From an uncultured Saprospiraceae bacterium (GTDB taxonomy: Bacteria; Bacteroidota; Bacteroidia; Chitinophagales; Saprospiraceae): a stretch of 36,021 nucleotides of DNA. The stretch covers positions 1-36,021 of the forward strand of contig CAKZTD010000439.1 in NCBI GenBank assembly GCA_937921595.1. Reading direction: 5' to 3'. The position numbers and the translations under genes are program-made. The notes under the pieces were generated by a model. The model did not search any database. It was not told the origin of the DNA and was given only the letters and a program-made list of their open reading frames with translations. Shown in pieces: positions 23,581-30,933 of this stretch (the stretch's first letter is position 1; every line of letters begins with the position of its first letter).

Positions 23581-25531
23581 TAAAAAATTGCACATATTAA
23601 GTGACGTTCTTTTGGAGTTGGCTTTATCTATAGGAAGTCAACAGTCCAGTACTAAACTGGTACATAAAAGTGTGCCCTTATTATTGAAACGATTAGAGTG
23701 CAACACTTGTGGTTTATTTAATATAGATAAAGAGGAAGTTTTAAAAGCGCAGTTTATTGTACCTGGTATTTTTCCTAAAACATCTTTTTTTCAAAAACTT
23801 AAGACCCTTCCCATTCAGCTTGATTTTTCTTTAGACGGGCAATTCTGTTACTTTTTTCCCATTTCAGAAAATGAATATTTGTTTTTAAGACGGAAAACAC
23901 CTTTTACTGAAATTCAATTAAGGGAGCTTAAACCTTTGCTACTTTTTTTAGTGAATACTTATTACAATTTAAATGAAAAGAGTAGAAGAGAAAAAATAGA
24001 GAAAGAGGTAGAAAAACTTTCTTTGGTCGCAAGTCAAAGTACTAATGGTGTAGTGATTACAGATATTAATGGACGACTAGAATGGATGAATGAAGGATTT
24101 ACAAAAGTTTCAGGTTGGACATTGGATGAAGTAAGAGGGAAGAAACCCGGAGATTTTTTGCAAGGTGAAGGTACTGATCAGGAAATGATTCAAGTAATGC
24201 GAGATAGTGTAGCCAATAAAAAGGGATTTGATGTAGAGATAATGAATTATAATAAAGCAGGTTTTCCTTATTGGATTCAGATTACTTGCAATCCATTGAT
24301 TAATAATAGTGGTGAGGTCACAGGATTTATGGCAATCGAATCGGATATTAGTATTCGAAAGCAATATGAACAGGAACTAATTGAAGCTAAAAATGCAGCC
24401 ATTGAAGCTCAAAAAGCAGAAGAGAATTTTCTGGCGAATATGAGTCATGAGATCAGGACACCTTTGAATGCTGTTATCGGTATGATTAGCCTGCTGTACG
24501 AAACTAGTTTGAATGAAGAACAACTGGATTATATTAAAACGTTGGACCATTCATCGAGTTTTCTTTTAGGGTTAATTTCTAATGTTCTAGACATCCAAAA
24601 AATTCAAACTGGTAATATTGAAGTGGTCAAATCTACTATTAACTTCTCGACGATTCTAGATAACATTCAAATGACTTATGAGAATCGGGTAAAGGAGAAA
24701 GGACTTAAAGTCAGAATGACAAAGGATGAAAATATTCCTACACATATAATTTCTGATAAAACCATCCTCCAACAGATTCTAAATAATTTGATGAGTAATG
24801 CTGAGAAATTTACTAAGGAGGGTGAAATTGGAATTCGAGCTTCGCAAATTACCTGGAAAGAAAAGCTATCTCTTCAGTTAGAAGTTTACGATACTGGTGC
24901 GGGTATTGAGTCCGATAAGAAACAGTTTTTGTTCAAAAAATTCAAACAAATTCATGCTCCTGAGTTAACCAATACAAGGGGAACCGGATTGGGACTAGCG
25001 ATTACAAAAGATTTGGTAGAGGTTCTAGAAGGAGAAATTTCAGTAGAAAGTGAATTTGGAAAAGGAAGTGTTTTTATTGTTAAGTTTCCTATAGAATTAC
25101 CTAAAAAAGTAATTAGAACACAGCGTGAAGATAACATACCACTTTCGGAGATAAATGTATTCTCAGATATTAAGATTTTAGTCGTCGAAGACAATTTTAT
25201 GAATCAGAAGTTTATCATTCGGCTGTTAAAAAAATTAAATATTAATTTTGATTTAGCGGAAGATGGTAAGCAGGCAATAGAAAGAGTCAATGTTGAAAAG
25301 TATGATGTAATATTGATGGATATTCAACTTCCCGATACCAATGGATTTGAAGTGACCAAAATTATAAAAAGTACTCAAAATCCTAATACGGATACAAAAA
25401 TGATTGCATTGACTGCTTCTGCGATGGGCAAGGATATTTTAAAAGCACAAGCAGTTGGTATGGATGATTTCTTATCTAAGCCATTTCGTCCAAAAGATTT
25501 ATTGGCAAAATTAGAGAATGTTTTGGGGTAA
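23564..25531 (+). CDS. Hybrid sensor histidine kinase (PAS-HisKA-HATPase-REC)
   Basis: A 655-residue cytoplasmic kinase. The start is a TTG overlapping the FIST gene by 17 bases. No in-frame ATG occurs before the PAS domain, so a non-ATG start is needed; the TTG at 23588 is an alternative. Residues 1-145 are unassigned (GAF-like at best). A PAS plus PAC domain (about 149-265) has GKKPGDFLQGEGTD, the LOV-type position where photoactive proteins carry NCRFLQ, but without the cysteine, so it is not expected to be a flavin photosensor. Then come HisKA with His295 in MSHEIRTPLNAV, the HATPase with N-box NNLMSNAEKFT and boxes DTGAGI and GTGLGLAITKDL, and a receiver with phosphoacceptor Asp586 in ILMDIQLPD and SKPFRPKDL. 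No output domain follows, so phosphate is probably passed on elsewhere. Confidence 0.93.
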   Translation: MEFSNNKKLHILSDVLLELALSIGSQQSSTKLVHKSVPLLLKRLECNTCGLFNIDKEEVLKAQFIVPGIFPKTSFFQKLKTLPIQLDFSLDGQFCYFFPISENEYLFLRRKTPFTEIQLRELKPLLLFLVNTYYNLNEKSRREKIEKEVEKLSLVASQSTNGVVITDINGRLEWMNEGFTKVSGWTLDEVRGKKPGDFLQGEGTDQEMIQVMRDSVANKKGFDVEIMNYNKAGFPYWIQITCNPLINNSGEVTGFMAIESDISIRKQYEQELIEAKNAAIEAQKAEENFLANMSHEIRTPLNAVIGMISLLYETSLNEEQLDYIKTLDHSSSFLLGLISNVLDIQKIQTGNIEVVKSTINFSTILDNIQMTYENRVKEKGLKVRMTKDENIPTHIISDKTILQQILNNLMSNAEKFTKEGEIGIRASQITWKEKLSLQLEVYDTGAGIESDKKQFLFKKFKQIHAPELTNTRGTGLGLAITKDLVEVLEGEISVESEFGKGSVFIVKFPIELPKKVIRTQREDNIPLSEINVFSDIKILVVEDNFMNQKFIIRLLKKLNINFDLAEDGKQAIERVNVEKYDVILMDIQLPDTNGFEVTKIIKSTQNPNTDTKMIALTASAMGKDILKAQAVGMDDFLSKPFRPKDLLAKLENVLG

Positions 25532-25583
25532 TTTTTTCTACTTAAGCTCTTTGCTTAACTTAAAAAATATTTTATATCACTTC

Positions 25584-27143
25584 TTATTCCAGAAAATCCT
25601 CCTCCACAAAAACGAAAATTGATCTACCGATCACAGCTCCGTCCTGATTGGTTATTTCCAGATAATAATTTCCTTGAGGCAAACTTTCTAAGTCGAGTTT
25701 AAGTGCATGTTCACCCTTTTTGAAAAACTTGTTTTCATAAGCAGTGATCTGGGTTTGATTTGAAAAATCTTTTATCAGCACGTTTAAGGATTGTGCTTTA
25801 TTTACCTGGATTTTGAATACAGGTTTAGGAACACAAATAAGGGTGGGAGAAGGCCGTAATTTGATGCCGGAATCTGTAAATTCTAAAGGCATTATCAAAT
25901 CAAAATATACTAGAAACAATTCTTCGTACATCCGTCTTCCTTGCTTCATCTCTCTGGGAGGATCACTTGGATTGAATAAATTGTCGGAGGTATTGTCATA
26001 TTCGGTGAGGGCATGGACAAAAGTTCCTGCGTGTAACTTTATAGGCTGATCGAAGTCAAATTGTTGCTTCCATTTTAAATCCCAATCTGTAATTTTCAAA
26101 AGCGACTGAGAATGTTCCCGCGTAGGATCGGAAACAAATACTTCCCATTTTCGACCTAAGAGATGACTATGCGGCATTATTCCACTTAGCTCCATATCGA
26201 ATGGAACTTCAAATTTTGCATGGAACCGAATCTTTTCATTAGCGGGGATTTCTAAAGGAGGATTGGTTAGGATATAAGAATGGATTAAGGGAATGTTTTG
26301 ATGGATTTTTGAAGCGGGTTTCTCTGAGAATTTTATTTTTATAAAAGAACTATCTTTTTGAGGAGTGCCCGTAGGACCGTAATGGATGTGTAAAAGTAGC
26401 TTCGCATTTTTCGGTAAATATTTGCCACTATTTTCAGGAAAAAAGGTTGCTCCTTTTAGCGGATGCCAAGTGTACCATCTGCTTTGATCTGGAACAATTC
26501 CGATCTCTCCAAAACTAAAATATCCATATTGTGGATCCCATTCATCGAGTGTTTTTACCTTGTCAGAATTATCCAATGAAATAAAACAAGATCTAACAAT
26601 AGAAGCATTGCCGGGAACAAATTCAATAGCATTGATTATTTTATCTTGGTCAAAGTTTGTAGGTAAAACAAAGGTTCGAAATTGATCGTAATAAACGCCG
26701 TATTGCTCGAATGATTCAGACATAGAAATGATCGCATCAGGATTGTCAATGGTCGATTTTTTAGCTTTTAAATCTAGTTGGGGGAGCTTGTCAATCGCTC
26801 CTTTTTCTAAACCATTGTCTACCCATTTTTTGATGAGTTCAATTTCTTTTTCCGTCAACTGGCGATCTCCTTTAAAATGATGATTGGAATTAACAGGTTT
26901 CCACGGAGGCATGTATTTAATCTCCGTGACGTATTTTATCATGGAAGCGTATGCGGAAATTTCTTCGTAATTGGTAAAGGGCATGGGAGCGATTTGCCCA
27001 TTTTGATGACAAGGTGTACATTTTTCAAATACGATAGGAGCAATGTGTTCGGAGAAATTTATGTTCTGCGCAGACAAGGATAAGCCTACAAAAAGAAATA
27101 AGGCAATTCTAATAATTGGTTTTAGTATAGCATCATTTCGCAT
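25584..27143 (-). CDS. Exported cytochrome c fused to copper type II monooxygenase-like domains
   Basis: A 519-residue exported protein with signal peptide (LFLFVGLSLSAQ), a c-type heme motif CTPCH at 42-46 with a likely axial Met in YMPPW, and then two jelly-roll-like domains resembling peptidylglycine/dopamine monooxygenases. The second copper site looks kept: HSHLLG in IMPHSHLLGRKWEVF and Met in GRRMYEELFLVYFD. For the first site, His in LLHIHYGPTG is present, but the usual paired histidines (VVHH after PGN) are replaced by Arg184-Ser185 in PGNASIVRSCF. The protein may therefore bind only one copper and act differently from the monooxygenases. A C-terminal beta extension follows. It begins one base after the thioredoxin-fold gene upstream and is the last gene of the minus-strand redox operon. 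Confidence 0.8.
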   Translation of the reverse strand: MRNDAILKPIIRIALFLFVGLSLSAQNINFSEHIAPIVFEKCTPCHQNGQIAPMPFTNYEEISAYASMIKYVTEIKYMPPWKPVNSNHHFKGDRQLTEKEIELIKKWVDNGLEKGAIDKLPQLDLKAKKSTIDNPDAIISMSESFEQYGVYYDQFRTFVLPTNFDQDKIINAIEFVPGNASIVRSCFISLDNSDKVKTLDEWDPQYGYFSFGEIGIVPDQSRWYTWHPLKGATFFPENSGKYLPKNAKLLLHIHYGPTGTPQKDSSFIKIKFSEKPASKIHQNIPLIHSYILTNPPLEIPANEKIRFHAKFEVPFDMELSGIMPHSHLLGRKWEVFVSDPTREHSQSLLKITDWDLKWKQQFDFDQPIKLHAGTFVHALTEYDNTSDNLFNPSDPPREMKQGRRMYEELFLVYFDLIMPLEFTDSGIKLRPSPTLICVPKPVFKIQVNKAQSLNVLIKDFSNQTQITAYENKFFKKGEHALKLDLESLPQGNYYLEITNQDGAVIGRSIFVFVEEDFLE

Positions 27144-27144
27144 A

Positions 27145-27654
27145 TTAATGAAACGTGATATAGCAACCTACTGCATTTGCCCAAGGTTTTGAAATGGTCA
27201 TTCCGTTGATCAGGTTATCGAGTACTTGTACCATTTCGTTCTTTCGCGGGCCATGTTTCATTTTACCTGGAGCACGATATGCATCACTAATTCTGCCTCG
27301 ATAAACTACTTCACCCAAGTCGTTTAAAACAACCGCTTCTGGAGTGATGGTCGCTTCTAGTTTTTTAGAAAAACCTTGATAATAATCCAGCTTAATTTTG
27401 AATTCTGAAAGGCCATATTCTTTTAGGAATTTATCTGCAGATTTTTGGGTACTATTTTTCATAGGAAATACGGCATAAAAATCTACTTGATTTCCAAATT
27501 TTTTATAAGCTTCTTGCAAAGGTTTCGCCATGTAAATGCTAATCGGGCATTTTTCAGCAACAAAAATATATACGCTGTAATTATTTTGGGAGTGACCAAA
27601 TATACTGGCACTCATAAATAGAATGGTGAAAAAAAATGCCTTTAAAAATTTCAT
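27145..27654 (-). CDS. Exported thioredoxin-fold (redoxin-like) protein
   Basis: A 169-residue protein with signal peptide (FLKAFFFTILFMSASIFGHSQ) and a thioredoxin-like core: VYIFVAEKCPISIYMAKPLQ with a single active-site-position cysteine, FPMKNSTQKSADKFLKEYG, then the cis-Pro region TPEAVVLNDLGEVVYRGRI. The form VFv...CPIS with a late VGC is typical of redoxin-domain proteins encoded beside, or fused to, cytochrome/monooxygenase proteins. Here a second cysteine does occur close to the C-terminus in AVGCYI, which may pair with the first. It lies one base from the cytochrome/monooxygenase gene, so the two are very likely partners in the periplasm. A conventional peroxidase or reductase activity is not evident. 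Confidence 0.8.
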   Translation of the reverse strand: MKFLKAFFFTILFMSASIFGHSQNNYSVYIFVAEKCPISIYMAKPLQEAYKKFGNQVDFYAVFPMKNSTQKSADKFLKEYGLSEFKIKLDYYQGFSKKLEATITPEAVVLNDLGEVVYRGRISDAYRAPGKMKHGPRKNEMVQVLDNLINGMTISKPWANAVGCYITFH

Positions 27655-27667
27655 GGTTTATAACTTT

Positions 27668-28555
27668 TTATTCGTGAATTTTCGGTTTTTTAACGGTAAA
27701 GACTCTGGAAACATTAAAGCCGAAATGGATATCACCATCTGCCCAATTGCCAATCGTTTCCGTAATAAAACCTTTTTCAATCATGGAGGTAGAATTTGTA
27801 AAATGCAATTGAAAAACATGCCCTCCTGTTTCAATGTCTAAACCGATGGATAAAGAATTTCTATAACCTGGTGCCAATGGATCATTTAATACATAGATGT
27901 ATTCCGCATTGATTGCTAATCGATTATTTAGCTTGATTCGAGTCGCTGCACCTAAGGCATAAACATCGTTTTTTTCTTCTAATGTTCTCACTAGGTTTCG
28001 GTGGACAATAGTAGGGGAGAGTTGAAAAGAAAAAATGTTGTTAAACTTTCGACCTAGAATTAATTGCCAAGTATAATACATCCTTGAACTGAAATAATTT
28101 TCCCGATCAGGGTTTTGCCACTTTATGGTTTTGATTGCTGTACTTGCCAACAAGGAAGCAGTGAGTGGCATTTTCTTCTTTCCGGTACTTTGTCTTAAAA
28201 AACGATATTTTAAAAATCCATCTAATGTTTTTTCATAACTGCTTCGACCAAACCCCATGGTGATATTATCTGTGATACCATAGTCTCCACCGATTCGAAT
28301 ACTCGCTGCATCTAATCCAAATAATTCATACAAACCTCCATTTAAAAAACCAAATCGATGCGATATTTTGATGTCTAATACTCCTCCTGCTGTACTTTCT
28401 ATAGAGTGCAAATTGATAACCCGATTGGTTTTAAAAGCTGCTGTTGTAAAATCGGTTACCTCTTCTTCTCCCAATAAAGAAAGCAAATCTTCTTCTTCCT
28501 GTGCATGGACTAAGATACTGGATAAAATGAAAAGTATTAAGAATATCGTTCTCAT
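27668..28555 (-). CDS. DUF5777-family beta-barrel outer-membrane protein
   Basis: A 295-residue protein with signal peptide (FLILFILSSILVHAQ) followed by an acidic stretch, then the DUF5777 pattern: TTAAFKTNRVINLHSIESTA, LDIKISHRFGFLNGG, LFGLDAASIRIGGDYGITDN and TMGFGRSSYEKTLDGFLKY. Alternating strands continue to the end (LSIGLDIETGGHVFQLHFTN, FITETIGNW, DIHFGFNVSRVF). DUF5777 proteins are outer-membrane barrels of unknown role in Bacteroidota, and I know them next to YceI and cytochrome genes. The same neighbours occur here, 36 and 13 bases away. It may provide an outer-membrane conduit or anchor for the redox proteins. Confidence 0.85.
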   Translation of the reverse strand: MRTIFLILFILSSILVHAQEEEDLLSLLGEEEVTDFTTAAFKTNRVINLHSIESTAGGVLDIKISHRFGFLNGGLYELFGLDAASIRIGGDYGITDNITMGFGRSSYEKTLDGFLKYRFLRQSTGKKKMPLTASLLASTAIKTIKWQNPDRENYFSSRMYYTWQLILGRKFNNIFSFQLSPTIVHRNLVRTLEEKNDVYALGAATRIKLNNRLAINAEYIYVLNDPLAPGYRNSLSIGLDIETGGHVFQLHFTNSTSMIEKGFITETIGNWADGDIHFGFNVSRVFTVKKPKIHE

Positions 28556-28591
28556 GTATTTAGAATTATTAAATAGCTATTTTTTAAAATA

Positions 28592-29176
28592 TTAATTCTT
28601 TTGAGTAAGGTGATCATTTTTTTTCTTGAATAATTCGTAATTCATATTCACAGATATTTGAACAGTTTTAGCAATGTTATCTTTTACGACAGCAGGAACT
28701 TTAATTTTGTAATCAGCAACTGCTACTTCGAAATTTGAACTTGCAGAAATCTTCCCATCCTTGATGTTTATCGTTCCATCTACTTCTATCTCATTGCTTT
28801 CGCCGTGGATGGTAAGTTTACCTTTTACTTTTGTAGGGTAGTCTCCATCTTTTGAAAAATCAATCTTAGTAAGATCTGCAATTGCTCCTTTAAAAATTGC
28901 TTTAGGAAATTTGTCACTCTCCATATAATTTTCATTGAAATGCTCTTGCATTAAAGCTTTTTCAAATTGGAACGCTTTTATTAAAACAGCGAATTCCATT
29001 TTGCCAGTTTCTAAATCAATGATGCTGGTTGCTTTTTGATTGGACGCTTCGATTTTTTCCAAAGGAGCTTCCGATGAAAAGGTAATCTTTCCGGTTCGGG
29101 TGAAATGTTTTTGAGCTTGTAAATTAATTCCTAGGAATAAGATACAGGTGATTAATAACAGTTTTGAGATTTTCAT
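28592..29176 (-). CDS. YceI-family periplasmic lipocalin-like protein
   Basis: 194 residues from the ATG at 29176, which gives a clean signal peptide (ISKLLLITCILFLGINLQAQ). An ATG at 29224 would add sixteen residues and spoil it. The mature protein has the YceI layout: FTRTGKITFSSEAPLEKIEA, then MEFAVLIKAFQFEKALMQEHFNENY, then the signature FPKAIFKG, then GKLTIHGESNEIEVDG and the final sheet. YceI proteins bind amphiphilic isoprenoid or quinone-like molecules in a lipocalin-like cavity. Residue 17 of the longer frame is the true start in my reading. It lies between the OB-fold and DUF5777 genes in the same operon, which suggests a lipid-cofactor carrier role. Confidence 0.9.
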   Translation of the reverse strand: MKISKLLLITCILFLGINLQAQKHFTRTGKITFSSEAPLEKIEASNQKATSIIDLETGKMEFAVLIKAFQFEKALMQEHFNENYMESDKFPKAIFKGAIADLTKIDFSKDGDYPTKVKGKLTIHGESNEIEVDGTINIKDGKISASSNFEVAVADYKIKVPAVVKDNIAKTVQISVNMNYELFKKKNDHLTQKN

Positions 29177-29210
29177 GTTATGTGTTTTTAATTTTTTTTT
29201 AAACAAATTT

Positions 29211-29621
29211 TTAAACTTCGACACATCTGACCAATACTACGTCCATTAAAACTCCAGTACAGATGCCTTTAAATTTTACAGTTTCCCCTTCTTTAAAATC
29301 GGTTCGTTTATGTTTTGCTAGATTATCCATTTGACAAATCACGCCAAACATTTCACCTCCAGCATCCAGCGTAATACTGGTCATGCCATTTTCATCCTTA
29401 GTGACATCCTTAACAACTCCTTCTATTTCCATAACCTTATCCAGGTATTTTGTGTTAGCATCTGCTTCGTTGTTTTCAAAATCTGCGAAAAGCTGAATAG
29501 CTGAAAGTTCAAGATCTGTTTTGGCTTTGCTAATATTTTTATGCGGTTTATTGTACATGTAAAAACCAAATGCACCACCGATGAAAACTAAGAGAATAAT
29601 GTATTTTAGATATTTTTTCAT
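29211..29621 (-). CDS. Membrane-anchored OB-fold (tRNA_anti-like) protein
   Basis: A 136-residue protein with one N-terminal transmembrane helix (YIILLVFIGGAFGFYMY) that may also be an uncleaved signal anchor, followed by an exported OB-fold of the tRNA_anti-like type: AIQLFADFENNEADANTKYLDKVMEIEGVV, ITLDAGGEMFGVICQM and VKFKGICTGVLMDVVLVRC. This family is widespread in Bacteroidota beside YceI and cytochrome genes, and its role is not established. It has two cysteines on adjacent strands. It is placed between a cytochrome lipoprotein and YceI, and no nucleic-acid function is expected in the periplasm. Confidence 0.82.
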   Translation of the reverse strand: MKKYLKYIILLVFIGGAFGFYMYNKPHKNISKAKTDLELSAIQLFADFENNEADANTKYLDKVMEIEGVVKDVTKDENGMTSITLDAGGEMFGVICQMDNLAKHKRTDFKEGETVKFKGICTGVLMDVVLVRCVEV

Positions 29622-29644
29622 AAGTGTAAGTTTTTAATGTTTTT

Positions 29645-30007
29645 CTAATTATTCAAAGCTCCATTCATAATCCAAACTTCAATTTTTTCAATATCACATT
29701 CCAATAACGGTGGTTCGTTTTTAGGCATCGGAGAAAAACCATTTTCTCTTTTTATCACTCCAATCAATGCTCCGGAGTCTACATATGGTTTTAGATTATC
29801 GTATCCTTCAATGGTGATGCCTCCAAAATTATTCGCAGCATCATGACAACGGTAGCAGTTGTCTTCAATGATTTTTAAAATGTTTCCACTAAAAGTGACC
29901 CCTTCCGTACTGCATTCAGCAGTGCCGTATAATTCTTCTTCTTTATCATAATAGCAAGAGGCTATGAATAAAGACAAGAAACAGATTGTTATTAATGTTG
30001 ATCTCAT
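29645..30007 (-). CDS. Small c-type cytochrome lipoprotein
   Basis: A 120-residue lipoprotein. The signal ends in FIASC with lipidated Cys18. One heme c attachment motif, CYRCH, lies at 51-55 (ILKIIEDNCYRCHDA), followed by GGITIEGYDNLKPYVDSGALIGVI and MPKNEPPLLECDIEKIEVWI, the short cytochrome form found in Bacteroidota, with a likely axial Met in PMPKNEPP. It resembles the second half of the next gene upstream (CQGCH and GGIDLVDYDGV-KVV), so the two share descent. It is expected to carry one electron at the periplasmic or cell surface face. Confidence 0.83.
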   Translation of the reverse strand: MRSTLITICFLSLFIASCYYDKEEELYGTAECSTEGVTFSGNILKIIEDNCYRCHDAANNFGGITIEGYDNLKPYVDSGALIGVIKRENGFSPMPKNEPPLLECDIEKIEVWIMNGALNN

Positions 30008-30026
30008 TTTATTTTAAATTTGAGAT

Positions 30027-30800
30027 TTAATTATTTGGTGCACCATCCTCAACCCACGATCGAATTTTCGAAATATTACAATCAGACAATTGATCACCAC
30101 CTTGAGGCATATTTTCAAAACCAGAATCCCAAGAAATAGCACCAATCAATTTGCCATCATCAGCCACTACTTTTACACCATCATAATCAACCAGATCAAT
30201 CCCACCAGAAGGAACACTTCCACTATGACAGCCTTGACAATGACTAGCAATAATTGGTTGAACAATAATTGAAAAACTTACATCCGTAGAATCGCATTCT
30301 GATAGAGTAGGGTCGCATTCTAGGTTTTCGCCACCTTGCAAAATCCATTGAGCAATGATTTGAATTTGCTCTGAACTCAGTGCAGCTGTAGGTGCAGGAG
30401 GCATTCGTTCATCAAGATCACTATCTACTAAAACCTCATAGATCTCACTGTCATTAAGATTGAAAGGTTCAACATCAGCAGTAGCAATCACGTCTTCATA
30501 AGATTCTAAAATAACACCATCTTCCGCAGAGGCTGCATCGTGACAACCACTAAAAGCACAGTTAGAATTTAGAATCGGTAAAACATCTTGATCAAAATAA
30601 ATGACCTGTGGATCGCAAGGCACTGCAACTGGCATTGTATCTACTGGCATCGTATCCACCGGCATGGTGTCTATATCCATGGTATCTATCGGCATCATAT
30701 CATCATCAATTGGAATCATTGGGTTATGTTTGCAAGACCAATTTTGTAAAACCAATATGATCAGCCCGATAAATAAAGATATTTTTAAAACGCTCTTCAT
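30027..30800 (-). CDS. Two-domain c-type cytochrome lipoprotein
   Basis: A 257-residue protein with an N-terminal hydrophobic signal and a probable lipidated cysteine at 23 (VLQNWSC, a weak lipobox). Then comes an acidic repeat PVDTM/PIDTM at about 29-58, and two cytochrome modules. The first has a widened heme motif CAFSGCH (81-87, four residues between the cysteines) with MPP in DERMPPAPTAAL. The second has a standard CQGCH (188-192) and NMPQGGDQL. It follows the giant surface protein gene after a strong terminator and is probably the first gene of a separate transcript of smaller redox genes. It most likely passes electrons between two hemes near the outer membrane. Confidence 0.82.
   Translation of the reverse strand: MKSVLKISLFIGLIILVLQNWSCKHNPMIPIDDDMMPIDTMDIDTMPVDTMPVDTMPVAVPCDPQVIYFDQDVLPILNSNCAFSGCHDAASAEDGVILESYEDVIATADVEPFNLNDSEIYEVLVDSDLDERMPPAPTAALSSEQIQIIAQWILQGGENLECDPTLSECDSTDVSFSIIVQPIIASHCQGCHSGSVPSGGIDLVDYDGVKVVADDGKLIGAISWDSGFENMPQGGDQLSDCNISKIRSWVEDGAPNN
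30631..30720 (-). repeat. 15-bp tandem repeat coding for a PVDTM-type linker
   Basis: Six 15-base units of the form ggcatNgtatcNacc (in + orientation) lie in frame in the two-domain cytochrome gene, encoding repeated (P/M)-V/I-D-T/D-M residues. The units at 30631-30645, 30646-30660 and 30661-30675 are closest to each other; the last two are diverged. Such repeats can vary in copy number. Confidence 0.7.
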
Positions 30801-30870
30801 ATTATAAAAATAAAAAGGATTGACTATATATTATAACATAGCATCCCGAATGAGAAAATTAATAAACTGA

Positions 30871-30924
30871 AAGGGCAAAAGGAGTTACGGAAATGGATTC
30901 CCTAAACGAACCCATTTCCACTCC
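30871..30924 (-). terminator. Rho-independent terminator after the giant surface-protein gene
   Basis: On the minus strand GGAGT then GGAAATGG pair with CCATTTCC then ACTCC (13 pairs with a three-base bulge), enclosing a 15-base loop. They are followed by ttttgccctttc. The hairpin begins ten bases beyond the stop codon, so it should end the giant transcript and set off the smaller redox genes. Confidence 0.75.
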
Positions 30925-30933
30925 TTGCCAGGT

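Noticed and set aside
24110-24230. LOV photoreceptor domain in the histidine kinase
   Set aside because: The LOV-like GKKPGDFLQ segment lacks the flavin-binding cysteine, so it is an ordinary PAS domain.
25542-25558. TTAAGC/GCTTAA hairpin between the kinase and the convergent monooxygenase gene as a bidirectional terminator
   Set aside because: The stem has T runs on its left and A runs on its right on the + strand, the reverse of what a T-tailed terminator needs in either direction.
29176-29224. ATG at 29224 as start of the YceI gene
   Set aside because: It would overlap the previous gene and put a lysine-rich tail before an otherwise perfect signal peptide. The ATG at 29176 is better.
30601-30807. 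Plus-strand frame with a TGIVSTGIVST-type repeat
   Set aside because: It is the reverse strand of the PVDTM repeat in the cytochrome gene.
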